A stretch of DNA of 64,000 nucleotides from an uncultured Bacteroides sp. (lineage in GTDB: Bacteria; Bacteroidota; Bacteroidia; Bacteroidales; Bacteroidaceae). The position numbers were made by a program, and so were the translations under genes. Every line of letters begins with the position of its first letter. The first letter of the stretch is position 1. The DNA is taken from NCBI RefSeq assembly GCF_963678845.1, contig NZ_OY787464.1, positions 1,302,001 through 1,366,000 on the forward strand. The letters are read 5' to 3'. Of this stretch, positions 8,133-17,019 are shown in pieces. Under the pieces are notes generated by a model. That model did not search any database. It saw only the letters and a list, made by a program, of their open reading frames with translations, and was not told where the DNA came from.

Positions 8133-9158
8133 TTATTTTATTTCTTTAATCAGATAAATTATAGTTGGCAAGTGATCACTATAACCGTTTAACCAAGTGC
8201 TGCCTCCAAAAGTCCTCTTAGGTGATCCCTTATATTTACCTTCCTGCTCAATCATGAAATCGCGATAAAAAATTTCATTTTGGCAAAATTTCAAAGTACT
8301 TCTATCATCACCCAACAAATTAGATGATACAACAATCTGATCAAAAAGATTCCACTTTCCTTTGTATGTAAGAGTTCCCATACCTTTTGCCAAAGTATTC
8401 CACCAAGGATTATACAATCCGCCTTGTTCAACATCTTTAATTTCACGCTTTGCTCCCAATGCCTGGCTCATACTCTGGTCCATTGGATCGTCATTCATAT
8501 CTCCCATGATAATTACCTTGGAAGCAGGATCAGCCGTAAGCAAAGAGTCTTTTAGTACACGCACCTGCTGTCCGGCAAGTACACGTGCAGGAGATTCTGC
8601 TCCCCTGGAGGGCCAGTGGTTTACTATAACAGTAACCTTTTCATTTGCCAGAATTCCACTAACAATAAGGAAACCACGTGTTTTATGAACTGTGTCATTG
8701 GGGTTCACATAGAGATCAAGTTTACTTGTAGTTACCTTAAATAATGCAGGATTATATATAAGTCCACAATCTATGCCACGCTTATCCGGTCCTTCATAAT
8801 GAACAAACTGATAACCGGTAGATGCAAGGGCAGGTTGTTTGACCAAAGCCTCAAGTACTTTTCTATTTTCAACCTCGGCAACGCCTATAAAGGCAGGTCC
8901 TTCGGGTTGTTTGTCTCTTGCAAGCTGGCTTATCACTTGAGCCATATTATGTAGCTTGGATACATACTTTATAGAATCCCATCCATTCTTACCATCGGGT
9001 AGGTATTCGTAATCGTCCTTACCCTGATCATGAGTGTAATCAAATAAGTTTTCTAAATTATAAAATGCGGCACTATAGAGTGCATACTTTTTTTCTTGTG
9101 CATTACCAAACAAAGAAAAAAGGAGAAGTAGGTTTAATACTATAAGTAATTTTTTCAT
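8133..9158 (-). CDS. Exported endonuclease/exonuclease/phosphatase family protein
   Basis: A 341-residue protein with a signal peptide (to about residue 20, GNAQ). It has the DNase I-like fold in order: NLENLFD near the start, GVAEVENRKVLE (metal Glu), VNHWPSRG (catalytic His), IIMGDMNDDP (Asp-x-Asn) and the closing GYSDHLP with the Asp-His pair. All catalytic residues are present, so it is probably an active exported nuclease or phosphodiesterase; the substrate is unknown. It lies downstream of the secreted endonuclease I gene on the same strand, but a terminator at 9359 separates them. Confidence 0.88.
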   Translation of the reverse strand: MKKLLIVLNLLLLFSLFGNAQEKKYALYSAAFYNLENLFDYTHDQGKDDYEYLPDGKNGWDSIKYVSKLHNMAQVISQLARDKQPEGPAFIGVAEVENRKVLEALVKQPALASTGYQFVHYEGPDKRGIDCGLIYNPALFKVTTSKLDLYVNPNDTVHKTRGFLIVSGILANEKVTVIVNHWPSRGAESPARVLAGQQVRVLKDSLLTADPASKVIIMGDMNDDPMDQSMSQALGAKREIKDVEQGGLYNPWWNTLAKGMGTLTYKGKWNLFDQIVVSSNLLGDDRSTLKFCQNEIFYRDFMIEQEGKYKGSPKRTFGGSTWLNGYSDHLPTIIYLIKEIK

Positions 9159-9467
9159 TTCAAATTTACTTTTATAATGATATTTAATTTATAATTCTTT
9201 TAGTGAGGGCCAACAAAGGGTGATTCTTAGACAAAAGTCTTAAAAAAAATCGAGATAGAAACATATTCATAGAAATTTTATACCTAAAAAACTATAAAAC
9301 AATATTGTTACACCAATGTTGTAGCTTTTCTCCAGAAGTAAACTATCTAAATAAAAATAAGATCGGAAAGATGAATAAACATTCACGCTTTCCGACCTTA
9401 TTAAATTATTGAATCATATTCTCGTTACAATTAAAGAACAAGAATAGTTTCTATCATAGTTAAGATA
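9159..9467. other. Intergenic stretch between the two nuclease genes
   Basis: 309 nt holding the endonuclease I terminator (9359-9399) and A+T-rich sequence. No TAnnTTTG box was clear in front of the downstream gene. Confidence 0.5.
9359..9399 (-). terminator. Terminator-like hairpin after the endonuclease I gene
   Basis: A 12-bp stem with one G-T pair (9359-9370 with 9388-9399), core CGGAAAG/CTTTCCG, followed on the minus strand by TTATTTTTA. Confidence 0.75.
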
Positions 9468-11858
9468 TTACTTAACTATAACCTTTTTCACTACCCCTTC
9501 ACCACTCAATATATAAATGCCCTGAGGAAGTGTTACAGAAGTAACTCCTGGCATCAGCTTTTGTTTATATATTGTTTGTCCGGAGATATTATAGATACAA
9601 ATTGTCTGAGTCTTGTCATTCTGAATAACAAGCTGATTACTTTGCACATAGAAACGAAATGAATCGCTTTCGTTCTTAGAAATACCGGTTGAAGTGTAAT
9701 CTGTCATAGAGATATCATCAACATTCACACGAGGTTTAGTCCCGGAAGTAGTTAAATTTACTATTTTAATTCTCACATTTCCCGAGATATTAATTGAATA
9801 CTTATATTCTGTGAATGTATTCGATACACCAATATTTTCGGCAACAGATTTCCATGTAGTTCCTGCATCTGAAGAGTAATATATTCCCAGAGTTGTTGCA
9901 ACATCAGTTCCGTAGGTACCAGCATATAAAGATAAAGTACCAATACCATTTTGTTTATCAAAATTCATACTAATTGAGCCTGCTGGTTTTATTCGGGCAG
10001 ATCTTATACCATTTTTTAAATCGCTATTATCACCATTCATTATTAAAGTATTAACAAAGACCCAGCTTCCTGTTGTGCTTTCAACTTCACCATTAAAATA
10101 TCCAACTGTGTTTTTTTTCTCAAAATCCTCCAAAAATGTTTTAGCTAACTCAGCAGATCCGTTTACAGTTAATTCCTGAGCATCTGTAATTTCAGAACAA
10201 TTAAGAGAAAGAGTTGACTGATAACTACCTGCTACAGAAGAAGCCATACGAACATAAAAAGTTCCTCCTACAGAAGCAAGAGTTATAGTATTAGACCACG
10301 TCTGTTGATCTGATGATATTTCAAAAGGAGTACCAACTTGAACAGAAATGTTACTATTAATATACTCTGTTGAAACAGTTACGCTTTTTACTGATGAGGT
10401 TACATTTGGTAATGTTACAAAATCAAGATTCCCACCCTGCGGAGTTGCTGTCACTACAGGTACAGCAACTAATGTTTTTGCACCTATAAGATTTGAAGAT
10501 AGTCCACCTCCGGCAAGTTTATAATAATATTGTGTATCCGGTGTCAGATTTGCAACAGTTTGTGTTTCAGAAGAAGCATTAACACTTACCGGATAACCAC
10601 TTACCAATGTTGCTTTATCAGATTGATAAAGACTAAAATCGTACTTTGTTGTTGCATCGCTCACATTCTTCCATGAAGCAACGAATGATTTTGAAGTTAC
10701 ATTTGATGCAGCAAGTACAGGTATACCATCAACAGCCTCAGCAGTCAGATTGACTAAAACTGAGACTCCTCCTCCAGACAAAAGCAATGTTCCTGTAGAA
10801 GTTGCAGCTGAAGCAGAAGTATACTGAACAGTAACTTTTGCACCGGCAGTCACCTGATCTTTAGTTAAAACAGATGTAGAAACGCTAAATCCGGTTCCAG
10901 TAACACTTACAGCCAAATCGCCAGTTAGATTCTTTCCGCTGACAGATACTTCTTTCTCTAGTATCTTGCTAATTGAAGTAACCCCCAAATCTAGAGTTGA
11001 ATTATTTGCCGGTGAATACAACACAGGATCAGTATTCTCACTCCATGGGGTTTCCGTCTTAGCTCCCCAGATATACTCAGCCAATTCCGGATAATCTATA
11101 AATGGGTTTCGGTTTCCCTGTATTTTAGAAACAGTATTGTTTCTGTTTATCTCCTTATCACTTACAGGATCTTGCTGGCTCCATTTAAGAAGAAGCTGAT
11201 AAGCCCACTGTTGAAAGGTAGGATAGGTATTTTTATCCAGTTCATTAAGAGCAGATGTAGTAGTCCAATCATTTGAATAGTCTTCATAACATGTTACCAT
11301 ATACATGTATGCGCGGGCAAAATCACCTTTGTATTCATCGGATGGTTCCCATGCATCAATTAAACCTCCGGGGCGGCTACTTGATTTCCCAACTTTTATC
11401 ACTCCATTTGAATATGTAACAGCACCGTCAACAACAGCCATGGTATAATTACTCTTTGCTGAATTAGCATCACTGTTTGATGGGTTCAGATTATAAAGGT
11501 CTCTATAAGACTGACGCTCATCACCTCCCCACCAACTTTTAGGAAATGAATGCTCTATATTCATGCCTGATGCAGCAGAATTACCGTTTACAGGAACCTT
11601 ATTATTTGAGTACATATCCCAAACTGTTCCATCCGGACGAACATCTGTCTGGGCAAAGCCCGACCACGTACTACCAGCTCCACTACCATAATTCAGCACT
11701 TTTGCATTCATAATTATGGAATGTAAAGCAGTTTTCAATTCTGCTTTTTTCTTCCCTACTGCAGATGAATAATAACCACTCGGGACCTGTGCTATTAATT
11801 GTCCACCTATACAGACAATTAATAATTGCATTAACAAATACAGAAAAATCTTTTTCAT
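9468..11858 (-). CDS. Secreted endonuclease I family protein with FN3-like region and C-terminal sorting domain
   Basis: A 796-residue exported protein (signal peptide to about residue 24). Residues about 25-270 form the endonuclease I domain (PF04231, EndA/NucM type), with GMNIEHSFPKSWWGG holding the catalytic His and a RDLYNLNPSNSDANS motif typical of these DNA/RNA nucleases. About 290-370 and 465-560 look like immunoglobulin-like repeats; about 375-460 is fibronectin type III-like. The C-terminal 70 residues (IYNISGQTIYKQKL, LPQGIYIL, ending KKVIVK) match the type IX secretion sorting domain type A. Probably released or surface-bound for DNA scavenging. It has its own promoter at 11958. 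Confidence 0.88.
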   Translation of the reverse strand: MKKIFLYLLMQLLIVCIGGQLIAQVPSGYYSSAVGKKKAELKTALHSIIMNAKVLNYGSGAGSTWSGFAQTDVRPDGTVWDMYSNNKVPVNGNSAASGMNIEHSFPKSWWGGDERQSYRDLYNLNPSNSDANSAKSNYTMAVVDGAVTYSNGVIKVGKSSSRPGGLIDAWEPSDEYKGDFARAYMYMVTCYEDYSNDWTTTSALNELDKNTYPTFQQWAYQLLLKWSQQDPVSDKEINRNNTVSKIQGNRNPFIDYPELAEYIWGAKTETPWSENTDPVLYSPANNSTLDLGVTSISKILEKEVSVSGKNLTGDLAVSVTGTGFSVSTSVLTKDQVTAGAKVTVQYTSASAATSTGTLLLSGGGVSVLVNLTAEAVDGIPVLAASNVTSKSFVASWKNVSDATTKYDFSLYQSDKATLVSGYPVSVNASSETQTVANLTPDTQYYYKLAGGGLSSNLIGAKTLVAVPVVTATPQGGNLDFVTLPNVTSSVKSVTVSTEYINSNISVQVGTPFEISSDQQTWSNTITLASVGGTFYVRMASSVAGSYQSTLSLNCSEITDAQELTVNGSAELAKTFLEDFEKKNTVGYFNGEVESTTGSWVFVNTLIMNGDNSDLKNGIRSARIKPAGSISMNFDKQNGIGTLSLYAGTYGTDVATTLGIYYSSDAGTTWKSVAENIGVSNTFTEYKYSINISGNVRIKIVNLTTSGTKPRVNVDDISMTDYTSTGISKNESDSFRFYVQSNQLVIQNDKTQTICIYNISGQTIYKQKLMPGVTSVTLPQGIYILSGEGVVKKVIVK

Positions 11859-11957
11859 TCTATCGTTTTTTATTTGACTAATTTAAATACACTTAAATAT
11901 TTTCTTTTCATAGCATATAAAAAAATAGTTCATAGACCTTTAGCTCATTAAGGAGTG

Positions 11958-11965
11958 CAAAGTTA
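11958..11965 (-). promoter_or_regulatory. -7 promoter box for the endonuclease I gene (TAACTTTG)
   Basis: CAAAGTTA on the plus strand, 100 nt before the start, implying a leader of about 90 nt. Confidence 0.55.
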
Positions 11966-12141
11966 ATAATTATACAATTAATAATCGGCTATAAAGATTA
12001 ACTTTATTTGTCATTTGTGTTACAATATGATTATCAGTTAGTTTTTTCATTGAAAAAATTAACAATTGACACAAAACAAACATTATTTTATAATCATACG
12101 AAAAAGTTCCTCAAATAATTTTTCAATTTAAAGAAAAGCAT

Positions 12142-12149
12142 TATCTTTG
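12142..12149 (+). promoter_or_regulatory. -7 promoter box for rpmE2 (TATCTTTG)
   Basis: Exact match to TAnnTTTG, 75 nt before the start. The leader is A-rich before the ATG. Confidence 0.7.
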
Positions 12150-12223
12150 CGCTCTGAAATAGACCATTACACTATTCTTACCAAATAGTACAAAGTAATA
12201 ATAATTAAAAAACAAATACTGAA

Positions 12224-12478
12224 ATGAAAAAAGGTATTCATCCAGAATCATATCGTCCAGTCGTATTCAAAGATATGTCTAACGGCGATGTATTTTTATC
12301 TCAATCAACTTGCAACACTAAAGAAACTGTAGAATTCGAAGGTGAAACTTATCCATTGGTTAAGCTTGAAATTTCTAACACTTCACACCCATTTTACACT
12401 GGTAAATCTACAATGATAGATACAGCTGGTCGTATTGATAAGTTCAAAAGCCGTTACGGAGACCGTAGCAAAAAATAA
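12224..12478 (+). CDS. rpmE2: 50S ribosomal protein L31, type B
   Basis: An 84-residue protein starting MKKGIHPESYRPVVFKDMSN with HPFYTGK near residue 58, the signature of type B L31. The zinc-binding cysteines of type A L31 are absent (only one Cys), so this is the zinc-free form. It binds the 50S subunit near the central protuberance. In many bacteria type B replaces a zinc-binding paralogue when zinc is scarce; in Bacteroidetes it is commonly the only L31, so no Zur control is assumed. Single gene with promoter and strong terminator. Confidence 0.96.
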   Translation: MKKGIHPESYRPVVFKDMSNGDVFLSQSTCNTKETVEFEGETYPLVKLEISNTSHPFYTGKSTMIDTAGRIDKFKSRYGDRSKK

Positions 12479-12500
12479 TATTCAGATTTTATCTGATAAA

Positions 12501-12537
12501 AAAGCTCTGATACAAAATTGTATCAGAGCTTTTTTTA
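12501..12537 (+). terminator. Rho-independent terminator of rpmE2
   Basis: Perfect 13-bp stem AGCTCTGATACAA / TTGTATCAGAGCT (12503-12530) with a 2-nt loop, then seven T. Confidence 0.95.
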
Positions 12538-12544
12538 TTGCTTG

Positions 12545-12625
12545 TATACCCGGATATACCGTCCCTCTACATCCGGATGAAACGACCTTCTACACCCGGG
12601 TGGAGCAATGCTCTACACCTGGATA
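12545..12625. repeat. 23-bp-period palindrome island 2 (CCGG cores)
   Basis: CCGG or CCTGG cores flanked by TACAC/GGATG-like arms lie at 12550, 12573, 12596 and 12618, spacing 23, 23 and 22. The core and arms differ from the TGTACA islands but the layout is alike. It lies directly after the rpmE2 terminator, in the gap between convergent genes. Confidence 0.7.
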
Positions 12626-12697
12626 GAATAAACATTTATTGGTTAGTGAATGCAAAACATCACATTTAAAGAATAAAAAACAGGGGAAGATAGTTAA

Positions 12698-12753
12698 TAG
12701 CTAGTCAAGCGGGTAGCTTTTATACTTCCGCGTAGCTTTTTAAAAGCTACGCG
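12698..12753. repeat. Palindromic repeat with a perfect hairpin
   Basis: CGCGTAGCTTTT (12729-12740) pairs perfectly with 12742-12753 around one base. A partial copy, GCGGGTAGCTTTTATAC, precedes it at about 12709-12725, and TAGCTA lies at 12698. No T-run follows, so it is not a standard terminator. Short direct repeats ACTGCGAG follow at about 12790. The rest of the gap to 12857 shows nothing else. Confidence 0.55.
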
Positions 12754-12857
12754 ATAATATTTAATTGATTTACAATGTTTTATACTACCACTGCGAGACT
12801 GCGAGGCTTTTTTATGAAAAAAAAATTTAGAGAGATAAATCAAAAACTACCCTTTAG

Positions 12858-13496
12858 TTAATTCTTCAATGCAAACCGACCATCTTTCCAAACATAGACA
12901 AGCTCCTTCTTTAAAAAAGGCTCCAAAGCTTTAGCTAAGCTTTCGTCAAGATTCTGAGGTGAAGTAAAAGTAAAAACAAGTTCATTGCTATCTTTGGAAA
13001 GATCAGACTTCAGCAAATAGAAATCCAAAGAAGCACGGGCATCATTATATGCAGCAAGTTTTGCAGATTCAGGAGTTATAAAGAAGCTCTCCATTCCCGG
13101 CATATCTATGTAGTCTTTTGAAGGAAGTTCTTTCCATTGGGTTGTATAAAAGGAAATTCGACTATCGCATACCGGACCGCACACTGTATTGATTACGCAG
13201 ATAATTTTTGTTGTATCATTCAATTGAAGCAACTTCATTTGAAAATTACTCAGCGAGGTGGTTTGTAAACTGACATAGTCTTTAGTAAGCACCTTCATTT
13301 CAGACATCTTGTCCATCTTGTTTTTTACTTGTGCTTTCATTTTGCTTTCCAGAAAATCAGCAAAGTCTTCCCGGTTAACTTTAGTCAGTAAAGGACACAA
13401 CGAATCGGGGATATTAATAAATACCGATTTAGCATCTTGTGCATGTAAGGAAATAACACAAGTCATCAAAAAACAAAGAAGAACAATCTTTTTCAT
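12858..13496 (-). CDS. DUF3256 family exported protein
   Basis: A 212-residue protein with a signal peptide (to residue about 19, LHAQ). I recognise SVFINIPDSLCPLLTKVNRED and the VCGPVCDSRISFY segment as DUF3256, a Bacteroidales family. Two cysteines in CGPVCDS could form a disulfide. Function unknown; a periplasmic place is inferred. It is the last gene of truA-transporter-DUF3256, starting 9 nt after the transporter stop. Confidence 0.8.
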   Translation of the reverse strand: MKKIVLLCFLMTCVISLHAQDAKSVFINIPDSLCPLLTKVNREDFADFLESKMKAQVKNKMDKMSEMKVLTKDYVSLQTTSLSNFQMKLLQLNDTTKIICVINTVCGPVCDSRISFYTTQWKELPSKDYIDMPGMESFFITPESAKLAAYNDARASLDFYLLKSDLSKDSNELVFTFTSPQNLDESLAKALEPFLKKELVYVWKDGRFALKN

Positions 13497-13505
13497 CTTA
13501 TTAAT

Positions 13506-14405
13506 TTATTTTGAGCCCAAATATAAGAATATCATTCCGATTAAAACTAAAATAAGATCAATAGCTTTACTTTTTAAATTCTTTTCACGGAAAAACATTG
13601 CACCAAAGATGAAAGAAACAATAACGCTACTTCTACGAATCATTGATACAATAGAAATCATGGAATCGTTATAACTAAGGGCGTAGAAGTAAACAAAATC
13701 GGCGGCAGAAAGAAAGATGGAAATAAAGATAATACTCCAATCCCAATGAAACGGAGTTGTTTCTTTACGTTTTGGCAACCATAATATCAATAAAACACCT
13801 CCCATAATGAACAGCTGATAAATATTATACCACGACTGAATCAACATTGGATTAAACTGGTTCATCAGGTATTTATCGTACAATCCGCTAATGGCTCCTG
13901 TTATTGCAGCAAGCACAATAAAAAGTATCCATTTGTCTCTTTTAAAATCAATTCCTTCTTTTTTCCCGGAACGGCTCAACATAAAGAACGACGCTACAGC
14001 CAGTAAAACACCAATCCACTGATAAAGATTGAGACGTTCACCAAATATAAGCATTGCGCCAACCAGTACCATAACCGGACGAGTAGCATTAATAGGTCCA
14101 ACTATAGTAAGCGGTAAATGCTTCATCCCAAAATATCCAAAAATCCAGGAAGAAAGAACAATGCCCGATTTCAACAGCACATATTTGTGCACCTCCCACC
14201 CTTCTACGGGAACATAAAATATAGTGTTACTAATCCATTCCTGTCCTAAAGCCGAACAAACAATAAACGGAACAAATATGAGACTGGAAAATAGTGTATT
14301 AAGAAATAGTACTGGTAATACTGCATTATCTTTTAAAGATTGTTTCTTGAATACATCATAAAAACCCAGCAAAAGAGCTGAAGCGAAAGCTAATAATAAC
14401 CACAT
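13506..14405 (-). CDS. EamA/DMT-superfamily permease
   Basis: A 299-residue inner-membrane protein with about ten hydrophobic segments in two halves, as expected for drug/metabolite-type carriers (EamA, PF00892). GPINATRPVMVLVGAMLIFGERL near residue 95-117 is typical of the end of the first repeat. The substrate is unknown. The ATG at 14405 is chosen because it follows the truA stop by one base (TAATATG), which suggests translational coupling; a start at 14435 would overlap truA by 29 nt. Confidence 0.82.
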   Translation of the reverse strand: MWLLLAFASALLLGFYDVFKKQSLKDNAVLPVLFLNTLFSSLIFVPFIVCSALGQEWISNTIFYVPVEGWEVHKYVLLKSGIVLSSWIFGYFGMKHLPLTIVGPINATRPVMVLVGAMLIFGERLNLYQWIGVLLAVASFFMLSRSGKKEGIDFKRDKWILFIVLAAITGAISGLYDKYLMNQFNPMLIQSWYNIYQLFIMGGVLLILWLPKRKETTPFHWDWSIIFISIFLSAADFVYFYALSYNDSMISIVSMIRRSSVIVSFIFGAMFFREKNLKSKAIDLILVLIGMIFLYLGSK

Positions 14406-14406
14406 A

Positions 14407-15159
14407 TTATATAAATATTTCTGCAGGATATTCAATATTTACCAGGAACAATGCATGTCCCGGAACAGAAGCACCTGCCTTACATCTGTCTTTTTGTTCT
14501 ATTACTTTCCGGAATTCTTCAATGCTCAGCTTGCCTCTTCCCACTTCAACCAAAGTGCCTACAATGGCCCGAACCATATTTCTAAGAAAGCGATCGGCCT
14601 TAATGGTAAACACCCAGGTTGTTTCATCCTCCTTAACCCATTCGGCATGCATTATCCGGCAATTATTCGTTTTAACGTCTGTATGCAGCTTGCTAAAACT
14701 AGTAAAGTCAGTATAATCAAACAAAGTTTGTGCAGCCCGATTCATTAGTTCATAATCAAGCACACCATGTATTCTGCATTTCAAATGGCGGTTAAAAGGT
14801 GATTTAACGCTGGTGATATAATACTTATAAGTTCGGGAAATGGCATCAAAGCGAGCGTGTGCTTCCGGGTTGACTTCACAGACACGATACACGGAAATAT
14901 CCGGAGGAAGTATTCTGTTTAGCTTATCGGCCAACAAAGTAAGATCGGCAATATTATTTTCAAAGTCGAAGTGCGCCACCATCAATCTGGCATGAACACC
15001 GGCATCTGTTCTACCGGCTCCAACCACCTCGATCTCAAGTCGAAGAAGTGTGGAAAGGGCTTTCTGCAGACACTCTTGCACGCTTACACCATTAGGCTGA
15101 ACCTGCCAACCGTGATAATTTGTACCTTCGTAGGCTAAATAAATAAAGTATCGTTGCAC
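14407..15159 (-). CDS. truA: tRNA pseudouridine(38-40) synthase TruA
   Basis: Makes pseudouridine at positions 38-40 in the anticodon arm of tRNAs. At 250 residues it has normal length. The catalytic motif GAGRTDAGVHA (about 47-57) holds the essential Asp. FLRNMVRAIVGTLVEVGRGK near the C-terminus is the second conserved family block. First gene of a minus-strand operon with the DMT permease and DUF3256 protein; a promoter box lies 20 nt upstream. Confidence 0.96.
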   Translation of the reverse strand: MQRYFIYLAYEGTNYHGWQVQPNGVSVQECLQKALSTLLRLEIEVVGAGRTDAGVHARLMVAHFDFENNIADLTLLADKLNRILPPDISVYRVCEVNPEAHARFDAISRTYKYYITSVKSPFNRHLKCRIHGVLDYELMNRAAQTLFDYTDFTSFSKLHTDVKTNNCRIMHAEWVKEDETTWVFTIKADRFLRNMVRAIVGTLVEVGRGKLSIEEFRKVIEQKDRCKAGASVPGHALFLVNIEYPAEIFI

Positions 15160-15179
15160 GCGTATTCTAATTTTTGGTG

Positions 15180-15187
15180 CAAAGGTA
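15180..15187 (-). promoter_or_regulatory. -7 promoter box for truA (TACCTTTG)
   Basis: CAAAGGTA on the plus strand, 21 nt before the truA start, giving a very short leader. Confidence 0.65.
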
Positions 15188-15210
15188 CATTTTTTTTCTT
15201 TAAGTAAGTT

Positions 15211-15861
15211 CTATCTGGCAGTAATATGAAAACAACCTTGCTTCAGTTCATACTTCGCATAACAAGTTTCAGCTTTGCGAAGATCACGCAACACTTCTGA
15301 CAAAACGAGTTTTAAAGTGTCCTTATTAACATCCTGCATCGGACGATCTTCCTCTACTTTTTCAAAGTGCTTCCAGCTTACATCAAATGTAGTTCCATAA
15401 AAATGAGCAGACTTCTCAGAAGCATTTCCATTATGATGGCGCAGTTTACGAACATCATCCAATGTTCTAAGCACAGAAGTAACAACAATTTTATAAGGAT
15501 TTAATCCTTTTGCTCCCAAAGAATCAAGAAAATTAGAGCCTAAGCTTGAAAGTAAATTACTGGCTTTGGGAATCAGATAAGGGAGAGAATGTGTTAATGA
15601 ATCAACCACATAATATTCATTGTCTTCAATGTGTACTAAACGACCCTTCATCTTTTCAACTTGTTCACGCGATGAAGCTGGTTTAATACCTATTTTTTGA
15701 GCAACAGAGAGTTGTAAATCATTCAAATCGCTGAAAGAACGCTTAAAGCTAATCACTCCTCGTATATTTTTCGGATGGTTCAGCTTAAGAGTTTTATCCT
15801 TACATGCAGACAAGCAACAAATTAGCAGCAAAGAGCAGACAAAGGGAATAAGTTTACGCAT
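15211..15861 (-). CDS. DUF5715 lipoprotein with peptidase M15-like signature
   Basis: A 216-residue lipoprotein; signal LLLICCLSAC with the lipobox Cys near residue 20. The C-terminal half carries SVLRTLDDVRKLR, then SAHFYGTTFD and the final CFHIT. This order (S-x-H-x-x-G-x-x-x-D, then His) resembles the zinc ligands of the Hedgehog/D,D-peptidase fold, so a cell-wall carboxypeptidase-like role is plausible but not shown. I recognise the family as DUF5715. The start at 15861 places the signal peptide at the N-terminus; the longer ORF from 15930 would begin upstream of the promoter box at 15905. Confidence 0.75.
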   Translation of the reverse strand: MRKLIPFVCSLLLICCLSACKDKTLKLNHPKNIRGVISFKRSFSDLNDLQLSVAQKIGIKPASSREQVEKMKGRLVHIEDNEYYVVDSLTHSLPYLIPKASNLLSSLGSNFLDSLGAKGLNPYKIVVTSVLRTLDDVRKLRHHNGNASEKSAHFYGTTFDVSWKHFEKVEEDRPMQDVNKDTLKLVLSEVLRDLRKAETCYAKYELKQGCFHITAR

Positions 15862-15904
15862 CGGAAAGACAATTAATGGGTTTCGTATTACATATTTTGA
15901 TATG

Positions 15905-15912
15905 CAAATATA
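15905..15912 (-). promoter_or_regulatory. -7 promoter box for the DUF5715 gene (TATATTTG)
   Basis: CAAATATA on the plus strand, 44 nt before the chosen start. Confidence 0.55.
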
Positions 15913-15989
15913 TATTAAAAAGTCCTTCAAAAAAAATTATCCTCCAAATAAATTCCATCAGAAAACTAAAAGAATCCAAACGAAATGAT

Positions 15990-15997
15990 TAAATTTG
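15990..15997 (+). promoter_or_regulatory. -7 promoter box for phoH-purC (TAAATTTG)
   Basis: Matches TAnnTTTG, 42 nt before phoH. Confidence 0.55.
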
Positions 15998-16038
15998 CAG
16001 GCAATTCAGAATTAACATAGATCCTTTAAATTGATTCA

Positions 16039-17019
16039 ATGATAGAAAAACTGATTGTTCTTGAAGAAATAGATCCGGTTATCTTCTATGGCGTGAATAA
16101 TGCCAACATTCAACTAATAAAAGCCTTATATCCTAAGTTAAGGATAGTTGCACGCGGAAATGTAATTAAGGTGATGGGCGATGAAGAAGAGATGTGCGCT
16201 TTTGAAGAGAATATATTAGCATTAGAAAAACATTGTGCTCAGTACAATTCTCTGAAAGAAGAAGTTATTATTGATATCATTAAGGGAAATGCTCCGCAGA
16301 CTGAAAAGAACGGAAACGTAATTGTATTTAGTGTAACCGGTAAGCCTATTATTCCACGCAGTGACAATCAGCTGAAACTTGTGGAAGGATTTGAAAAGAG
16401 TGATATGCTATTTGCTATCGGCCCAGCCGGTTCAGGAAAGACTTATACTTCTATCGCATTGGCCGTCAGAGCACTGAAACAAAAAGAAATTAAAAAGATT
16501 ATCCTCAGCCGCCCAGCAGTTGAAGCTGGTGAGAAACTTGGTTTCCTTCCGGGGGATATAAAAGAAAAGATCGATCCGTATCTGCAACCGCTTTACGACG
16601 CACTTCAGGACATGATTCCTGCCGCTAAGTTAAAAGAATATATAGACCTTAACATAATTCAGATTGCACCATTGGCTTTTATGCGTGGGCGTACACTAAA
16701 TGATGCAGTAGTTATTCTTGATGAAGCGCAAAACACTACTACCCAGCAAATCAAGATGTTTCTTACCCGCATGGGAATGAATACAAAAATGATTATAACC
16801 GGAGACCTTACACAAATTGACCTTCCAGCTGCCCAGACTTCTGGTTTAGTTCAGGCTATAAAGATTCTAAAAGGAGTGAAAGGAATAAGCTTCGTGGAAC
16901 TTGGAAAGAAAGATATTGTTCGTCACAAATTGGTAACGCGAATTGTCGACGCTTATGAAAAGTTCGATGAGAAAAAGAAAAAAGAAAAATTAGAAGAATC
17001 TCAAAAACAAAAACAATAA
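16039..17019 (+). CDS. phoH: PhoH family ATPase
   Basis: A 326-residue cytoplasmic P-loop ATPase. Walker A GPAGSGKT is at residues 128-135 and Walker B AVVILDEAQ at 223-231, followed by the conserved TGDLTQIDLP sensor segment. The N-terminal 110 residues include a KH-like region (NAN..LIKALYPKLRIVARGN) usual in PhoH. Family members are linked to RNA metabolism and ribosome maturation; the exact role is not settled. The stop codon overlaps the purC start by one base (TAATG), so the two genes are coupled. Confidence 0.92.
   Translation: MIEKLIVLEEIDPVIFYGVNNANIQLIKALYPKLRIVARGNVIKVMGDEEEMCAFEENILALEKHCAQYNSLKEEVIIDIIKGNAPQTEKNGNVIVFSVTGKPIIPRSDNQLKLVEGFEKSDMLFAIGPAGSGKTYTSIALAVRALKQKEIKKIILSRPAVEAGEKLGFLPGDIKEKIDPYLQPLYDALQDMIPAAKLKEYIDLNIIQIAPLAFMRGRTLNDAVVILDEAQNTTTQQIKMFLTRMGMNTKMIITGDLTQIDLPAAQTSGLVQAIKILKGVKGISFVELGKKDIVRHKLVTRIVDAYEKFDEKKKKEKLEESQKQKQ

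Larger units (their letters stand above)
11859..12223. other. Divergent promoter region, endonuclease I / rpmE2
   Basis: 365 nt between divergent genes. It holds the minus-strand box at 11958 and the plus-strand box at 12142. The rest is A+T-rich without clear repeats or ORFs. Confidence 0.6.

Noticed and set aside
12435..12626. 63-codon ORF after rpmE2
   Set aside because: Begins inside rpmE2 in another frame and runs through its terminator and repeat island 2.
13309..13674. 121-codon plus-strand ORF across the DUF3256/permease junction
   Set aside because: Covers the ends of two real minus-strand genes and has no homology I recognise.
12858..15159. Operon split by a promoter between truA and the permease
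   Set aside because: The stop and start are one base apart and no consensus box lies before the permease, so one transcript is the simpler reading.
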